Assembly (NCBI GenBank): GCA_050246595.1
Contig: JBFWVT010000031.1
Location: forward strand, 1-54,872
Length of the DNA: 54,872 nucleotides
Direction: 5' to 3'
From: DATARH01 sp050246595
GTDB lineage: Bacteria; Pseudomonadota; Alphaproteobacteria; ATCC43930; CGMCC-115725
Shown here: positions 50,775 through 54,872 of the stretch, piece after piece
Position numbering within the stretch: position 1 is the first letter of the stretch
How the letters are laid out: every line of letters begins with the position of its first letter
Notes under the pieces: model-generated
What the model saw: only the letters and a program-made list of their open reading frames with translations
Databases searched by the model: none
What the model was told of the DNA's origin: nothing
Made by a program: the position numbers and the translations under genes

Positions 50775-52922
50775 TTACGCGGTCGCCTCGCCCGACCCCG
50801 CCAGAGCGAGCCAGGCCGCCTCGTCGAGGATCTGCACCCCGAGCGCCGCAGCCCGCGTCGCCTTCGATCCGGCATCGGCGCCGATCACGACATAATCGGT
50901 CTTGGCCGACACGGCGCTCGCAACGTTGGCGCCGAGCGCTTCGGCCCGCGCTTTCGCCTCCGAGCGGCTCATCGAGTCGAGACTGCCGGTAAAGACGATC
51001 GTCTTGCCGGCGAGCGGCGAGACGATCCGCGCCGATGGAGCGTCGTAATCGAGCACCGCGACCTCGCGCGCGAGGTCGTCGAGCACCTCGCGGTTATGCG
51101 GCTCGGCGAAAAACCCGATGATGTCGGCGGCCATGTCGGCGCCGATACCGTGTACGTCGAGCAGCCGCCGGCGCGCCGGGTTGTCGGGATCGTCCGGGGC
51201 CGCGGCCGCTTCCTCCATCTCGCGCCGCCATTCCGCCAGCGAGCGGTAATGCCGCGCCAGCAGCCGCGCTGTCGCCTGCCCGACCTGCATGATGCCGAGC
51301 GCGTTGATAAAACGGTCGAGCGCGATGCGGCGGCGCGCATCGATCGCGGCGACAAGCTTGTTGGCGCTGACCTTGCCCCAGCCGTCGCGCTTGGCGATGA
51401 CCTCCGGATCGAGCCGGAAGATGTCGCCGGGACCGCGGATCAGCCCATCCTCCCAGAACGCGGTGATGTGCTTTTCGCCAAGTCCGTCGATGTCGAAACA
51501 GTCGCGCGAGACGAAGTGTTTCAACCGCTCGACTGCCTGCGCCGGGCAGATCAGGCCGCCGCTGCACCGCCGCACCGCCATGCCCTCCTCGCGCACCGCG
51601 AGGCTGCCGCAGACCGGGCAGTGATCGGGGAACTCATACGGCGTCGCGTCGGGCGGGCGGCGGTCGAGCATGACCCCGACAATCTGCGGGATTACATCGC
51701 CGGCGCGCTGCACGATGACCGTGTCGCCGATCCGCGCGTCCTTGCGGCGGATTTCGTCCTCGTTGTGCAAGGTCGCGCGCTGCACGACGACGCCGCCGAC
51801 CGTGACCGGTTCGAGCAGCGCGGTCGGGGTCAGCGCGCCCTGGCGCCCGACCGTAATCATGATACCGCGCATGATCGTCTGCGCCTGCTCGGCGGCAAAT
51901 TTATGCGCCAGCGCCCAGCGCGGCGCGCGGCTGCGCATCCCGAGCCGGGTCTGCAATGCAAGGTCGTTGAGCTTGTAGACGACCCCATCAATATCGTAGG
52001 GCAATTCGGCGCGGCGCGCGGCCATCTCCTCGTAATAGGCCAGCACCTCGGCCACCCCGCGGCACAGTCGCGAATGCCCGTTGACCGTAAACCCCCATTC
52101 CCGGAAGCGATCCAGCGCCTCCTGGTGCGTGCGCGCGAACGGCCGGCTCGTCTCGCCCCAGGAATAGGCGAAGAATTTCAATGGCCGGCGCGCCGTAATG
52201 CCAGGATCGAGCTGGCGCAGCGAGCCGGCCGCGACGTTGCGCGGGTTCATGAAAAGCGGTTCACCGGCTTCGGCGCGCTCCTTGTTGACGGCAAAAAACC
52301 CGGCCCGCTCCATGTAGACCTCACCGCGCACTTCGAGCAATTCGGGCCAATCCTCGCCGGCGAGCCGCGTCGGGACGGTGCGGATTGTCCGGATGTTCGC
52401 GGTCACGTCCTCGCCGGTCACGCCGTCGCCGCGCGTCGCGCCGAGCACCAGCCTGCCGCGCTCGTAGCGCAGCGCCGCCGACAGCCCGTCGATCTTCGGC
52501 TCGGCCATGATTTCGACCGCCTCCTCGGCGACCAGCGCCAGATCCTCCGGACGGCGGAAAAAGTTGCGGATGCCGGCGAAGAAATCGCGCACATCCTGTT
52601 CGGCGAAGGCGTTTTCCAGCGACAGCATCGGCGTGCTGTGCGTCACCTTCGCAAACGCAGCGGCCGGTGCCGCGCCGACCCGCTCGGACGGGCTGTCCGC
52701 ACGTTTCAATACCGGGAAGCGTGCCTCGATTGCCGCGTTGCGGCGCCGCAATTCGTCGTATTCGGCATCCGAAATCTCGGGCGCAGCCTCGGCGTAATAG
52801 AGCCTGTCGTGATGCGCGATCTCGGCGGCGAGCCGCGCCAACTCGGCCCGCGCTTCCTCTTCGCTCAGCGAATCGACCGGCCGCGCGGCCGTCGGAATGC
52901 TGTTCACGGCCATGTCGTTCAC
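50775..52922 (-). CDS. ligA: NAD-dependent DNA ligase LigA
   Basis: 715 residues. The Ia domain starts at about residue 15 (EIAHHDRLYYAEAAPEISDA). The adenylation lysine is in EPKIDGLSAALRYERG. An OB fold, a four-cysteine zinc finger (CPVCGS and later CSGGLICPAQ), helix-hairpin-helix repeats and a C-terminal BRCT domain (AGKTIVFTGSLDSMSRSEAK) complete the standard layout. It seals nicks in replication and repair. The GTG start overlaps the recN stop (GTGA); an ATG three codons later is the alternative. Confidence 0.96.
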   Translation of the reverse strand: MNDMAVNSIPTAARPVDSLSEEEARAELARLAAEIAHHDRLYYAEAAPEISDAEYDELRRRNAAIEARFPVLKRADSPSERVGAAPAAAFAKVTHSTPMLSLENAFAEQDVRDFFAGIRNFFRRPEDLALVAEEAVEIMAEPKIDGLSAALRYERGRLVLGATRGDGVTGEDVTANIRTIRTVPTRLAGEDWPELLEVRGEVYMERAGFFAVNKERAEAGEPLFMNPRNVAAGSLRQLDPGITARRPLKFFAYSWGETSRPFARTHQEALDRFREWGFTVNGHSRLCRGVAEVLAYYEEMAARRAELPYDIDGVVYKLNDLALQTRLGMRSRAPRWALAHKFAAEQAQTIMRGIMITVGRQGALTPTALLEPVTVGGVVVQRATLHNEDEIRRKDARIGDTVIVQRAGDVIPQIVGVMLDRRPPDATPYEFPDHCPVCGSLAVREEGMAVRRCSGGLICPAQAVERLKHFVSRDCFDIDGLGEKHITAFWEDGLIRGPGDIFRLDPEVIAKRDGWGKVSANKLVAAIDARRRIALDRFINALGIMQVGQATARLLARHYRSLAEWRREMEEAAAAPDDPDNPARRRLLDVHGIGADMAADIIGFFAEPHNREVLDDLAREVAVLDYDAPSARIVSPLAGKTIVFTGSLDSMSRSEAKARAEALGANVASAVSAKTDYVVIGADAGSKATRAAALGVQILDEAAWLALAGSGEATA

Positions 52923-54595
52923 GGCCGCGCTCCCGCGATCAGACTGGCGGCAGCGGCGCGCGCCTCGGCGGTGACGGTGCTGCCGGACAGCATGCGGGCG
53001 ATCTCCTCCTGCCGCCTATCTGGGTCCAACTCTTCGACGCGGGTCACCGTCGCGCGCGCCGCCTGGGTCTTGGCGATGCGCCAATGATGCGCGCCGCGCG
53101 CCGCAACCTGCGGCGAGTGCGTCACGACCAGTACCTGCAACCGGGCGCCGAGACGCTGCAGCCGCTCACCGACCGCTGCCGCGACGGCGCCGCCGATGCC
53201 GCTGTCGACCTCGTCAAAGATCAGCGTCGGCACCGACGAGGTGCCGGCCAGGACCAGCTTCAGCGCCAGCATAAAGCGCGACAGCTCGCCGCCCGAGGCG
53301 ATTTTCGCCAGTGTTCCGAACGTCGCGCCGGGGTTTGTGGCGACCTCGAAATGCACGCGCTCGGTGCCGTGCTCGCCCCAATCGGCCTCAGCGAGCGGTG
53401 TCAGCACGGTGCGGAACCGCGCCTTGTCGAGCCGCAGCGGCGCCAACTCGGCGGCCACGGCGGTGTCGAGACGGAGGGCAGCGCGCTTGCGTGCCGCCGA
53501 GACGGCCTGGGCCGCGGCCATATAGCGCTCGCGCGCCGCCGCCGCTTCCTCTTCGAGCACGGCGACGCCCTCGGCCCCGGTCTCCAGCGCAGCCAGCCGG
53601 TCCGCTATCGCGGCGCGCAAGGCGGGCAGGTCGGCGACCGCCACCGAATGTTTGCGGGCCAGGGCGCGCAATGCGAACAGCCGCTCCTCGACCTGTTCGA
53701 GCGCGCGCGGATCGAGTTCGAGCGCGCGCCCGGCGGCGGTCAGCGCGGCCAGCGCCTCGTCGGTTTCCTGGGCGGCGCGCTCGGCCGCCGCAACGGCGCT
53801 GTCGAGCAGACCCTGGGCGCGGTCGCGGGCGCGTTCGAGCCGGCGCAGCGCGCGCGCCAGCGCCCGCTGCGCGCCGGCCTCGCCCTCGATTTCGCCGATC
53901 GCCTCGCTGATTGCCTCGCCGAGCCGCTCGGCGTTTTGCAGCAGCGTGCGGCGCGCCCCGAGCTGCTCCTCCTCGTCGCCCTCCGGCGACAACGCCTCGA
54001 TCTCGGCGTAATGGTGCCGCAGCAGATCCTCCTCGGCCCGGCTTTCGGCCAGCAGGCGGACCGCCTCGGCGGCGCGGTCGCGCAGCGCCCGCCACTCCCG
54101 CCACAAAGCGGCGAGAGCGCCGGGACCGATAGCGTGTTCGGCGAAGGCGTCGAGCAGGGCGCGATGCGTCGCCGGGTCGAGCAGACCGCGCTGCTCGCCC
54201 TGCCCCTGGATCTCAACCAGCGTATCGCCGAGTTCGCGCAATAGCCCGACGCTGGCCGGCTCGTCGTTGACAAAGGCGCGGCTGCGGCCGTCGGCCGAAA
54301 CCAGCCGGCGCAGCACGATCGTACCGGCAAGATCGGTGCCGATCCCGGCGTCGCACAGGATCGTCAGCGCCGGGTGATTGTCGGCGACGGCGAACTCGGC
54401 GATGATTGCGGCCTGCTCGGCGCCCGGACGCACCAGGCTCGCATCGGCCCGCTTTCCCAGCGCCAGCCCGAGCGCGTCGAGCAGGATCGACTTGCCGGCC
54501 CCGGTCTCGCCGGTCAGCACGCACAGACCGGGGCGGAACGCCAGAGTCAGACGGTCGATCAGAACGATGTCGCGGATCGTCAATCCGAGCAGCAT
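52919..54595 (-). CDS. recN: DNA repair protein RecN
   Basis: 558 residues, standard length. The SMC-like ATPase shows Walker A TGETGAGKSILLDALGLALG, a coiled-coil middle rich in Ala/Arg/Glu (about 150-380), the signature IASGGELSRFMLALKLVL, Walker B LIFDEVDSGIGG and the end block VVTHSPQVAARG. RecN helps double-strand break repair and sister-chromatid cohesion. It precedes ligA with a 4-bp overlap, the usual alphaproteobacterial pairing. Confidence 0.96.
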   Translation of the reverse strand: MLLGLTIRDIVLIDRLTLAFRPGLCVLTGETGAGKSILLDALGLALGKRADASLVRPGAEQAAIIAEFAVADNHPALTILCDAGIGTDLAGTIVLRRLVSADGRSRAFVNDEPASVGLLRELGDTLVEIQGQGEQRGLLDPATHRALLDAFAEHAIGPGALAALWREWRALRDRAAEAVRLLAESRAEEDLLRHHYAEIEALSPEGDEEEQLGARRTLLQNAERLGEAISEAIGEIEGEAGAQRALARALRRLERARDRAQGLLDSAVAAAERAAQETDEALAALTAAGRALELDPRALEQVEERLFALRALARKHSVAVADLPALRAAIADRLAALETGAEGVAVLEEEAAAARERYMAAAQAVSAARKRAALRLDTAVAAELAPLRLDKARFRTVLTPLAEADWGEHGTERVHFEVATNPGATFGTLAKIASGGELSRFMLALKLVLAGTSSVPTLIFDEVDSGIGGAVAAAVGERLQRLGARLQVLVVTHSPQVAARGAHHWRIAKTQAARATVTRVEELDPDRRQEEIARMLSGSTVTAEARAAAASLIAGARP

Positions 54596-54681
54596 TTGGA
54601 AGGATTACACGTCAGATCGTCCGGATCATAGCACAGCCGGTGCCGCGGCGCTCGTCGAGCGCCATGCGGGTAATGTCTCGG

Positions 54682-54730
54682 TTTGAAATTGGCCCGCTGC
54701 GCCGCCCCGGAGCAACCCCTAGGGACCGCC
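54682..54730 (+). repeat. Dispersed repeat, copy 2 (49 bp)
   Basis: Matches 21711-21759 at 47 of 49 positions, in the same orientation. It is followed directly by the 46-bp palindrome, just as copy 1 is followed by a smaller hairpin. Confidence 0.85.
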
Positions 54731-54768
54731 GGCCTCCGGCCGGCATGCCGGCCGGAGGCCGGCGGTCC
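54723..54768. repeat. Perfect 46-bp palindrome
   Basis: Two 23-base arms meet with no spacer at gca/tgc (54745/54746). The left arm begins ggaccgccggcctccggc and the right arm ends with its exact complement. It overlaps the last 8 bases of repeat copy 2. It could form a cruciform or a very stable RNA hairpin, and may end transcription entering from either side. Confidence 0.95.
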
Positions 54769-54872
54769 TGTAGCGCCCTCCTTGCGGTACGGTCGCCGCG
54801 GGGCCGGCCTGCGCCGCAGAACGACAAGGCCAGAATTCAAACTGAGACAGTACCGCCAAGCGGGGAATGTCT

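Larger units (their letters stand above)
54596..54872. other. Intergenic region upstream of recN, repeat-rich
   Basis: 277 bp to the window edge without a convincing gene. It contains copy 2 of the dispersed repeat and a perfect 46-bp palindrome. The last 40 bases (gaattcaaactgagacagta and beyond) look like an element boundary but cannot be judged at the edge. Confidence 0.55.

Noticed and set aside
54830..54872. Possible insertion-sequence terminus at the right edge
   Set aside because: The sequence aaactgagacagtacc looks like an element end, but no transposase or partner repeat is within the window.

Overview
The window is a high-GC chromosomal segment. Codon use, the CobS/CobT-type cobaltochelatase, a Usg protein, the CbpA-CbpM pair and a DUF2934 protein point to an alphaproteobacterium, probably Rhodospirillales-like; I cannot name a genus. 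I see no rRNA, tRNA or CRISPR array.

Positions 1-19581 are dominated by a type VI secretion system (T6SS). After the tail of an IS630-type transposase (1-403) comes a leftward cargo operon. In transcription order it holds two small unknown genes, vgrG, two unknown beta-rich proteins joined by an ATGA overlap, a PAAR protein with an unrecognised C-terminal domain, and a small gene placed like an immunity gene. The rightward structural operon (6310-15549) is tagH-tssK-tssL-tssM-tagF-pppA, nearly all with overlapping ends. Facing it, a leftward set encodes ClpV, Hcp and a protein that joins a peptidoglycan-binding domain to a caspase-like (DUF4347-like) His/Cys domain, a strong effector candidate. 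The sheath and baseplate genes (tssA, B, C, E, F, G), tssJ and the PpkA kinase are absent, so the apparatus must be completed elsewhere. The middle of vgrG and the small genes upstream of it are much less GC-rich (about 40-45% in counted stretches) than tagH (about 73% in a counted stretch), which suggests imported or shuffled cargo.

Positions 19747-24395 hold an adenylate cyclase/TPR protein, a 532-bp intergenic region with a dispersed repeat, a Tat-type solute-binding protein and a small exported protein. Positions 24593-29584 carry the replication genes gyrB, recF and dnaN (leftward; no dnaA here). Then come a cupin/flavin monooxygenase pair, alanine dehydrogenase, a methyltransferase, a DUF2934 protein and recR. 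A SLOG/YpsA-like protein and the cobalt-insertion genes cobT, cobS and a J-domain gene follow.

Positions 38978-46641 hold a ferredoxin reductase/ferredoxin pair, a PAS-hybrid histidine kinase with a MetOD1-like cysteine protein, an amidohydrolase/aldo-keto reductase pair and a CobW GTPase. The last part (46791-54595) has usg, an HtrA protease, the CbpA-CbpM chaperone pair, a TonB-like protein, ligA and recN. The right edge (54682-54768) has a second copy of the dispersed repeat followed by a perfect 46-bp palindrome.

The most promising undescribed biology is the T6SS cargo: the PAAR-Ct/immunity pair, the two beta-rich proteins between it and VgrG, and the peptidoglycan-binding caspase-like protein behind hcp.
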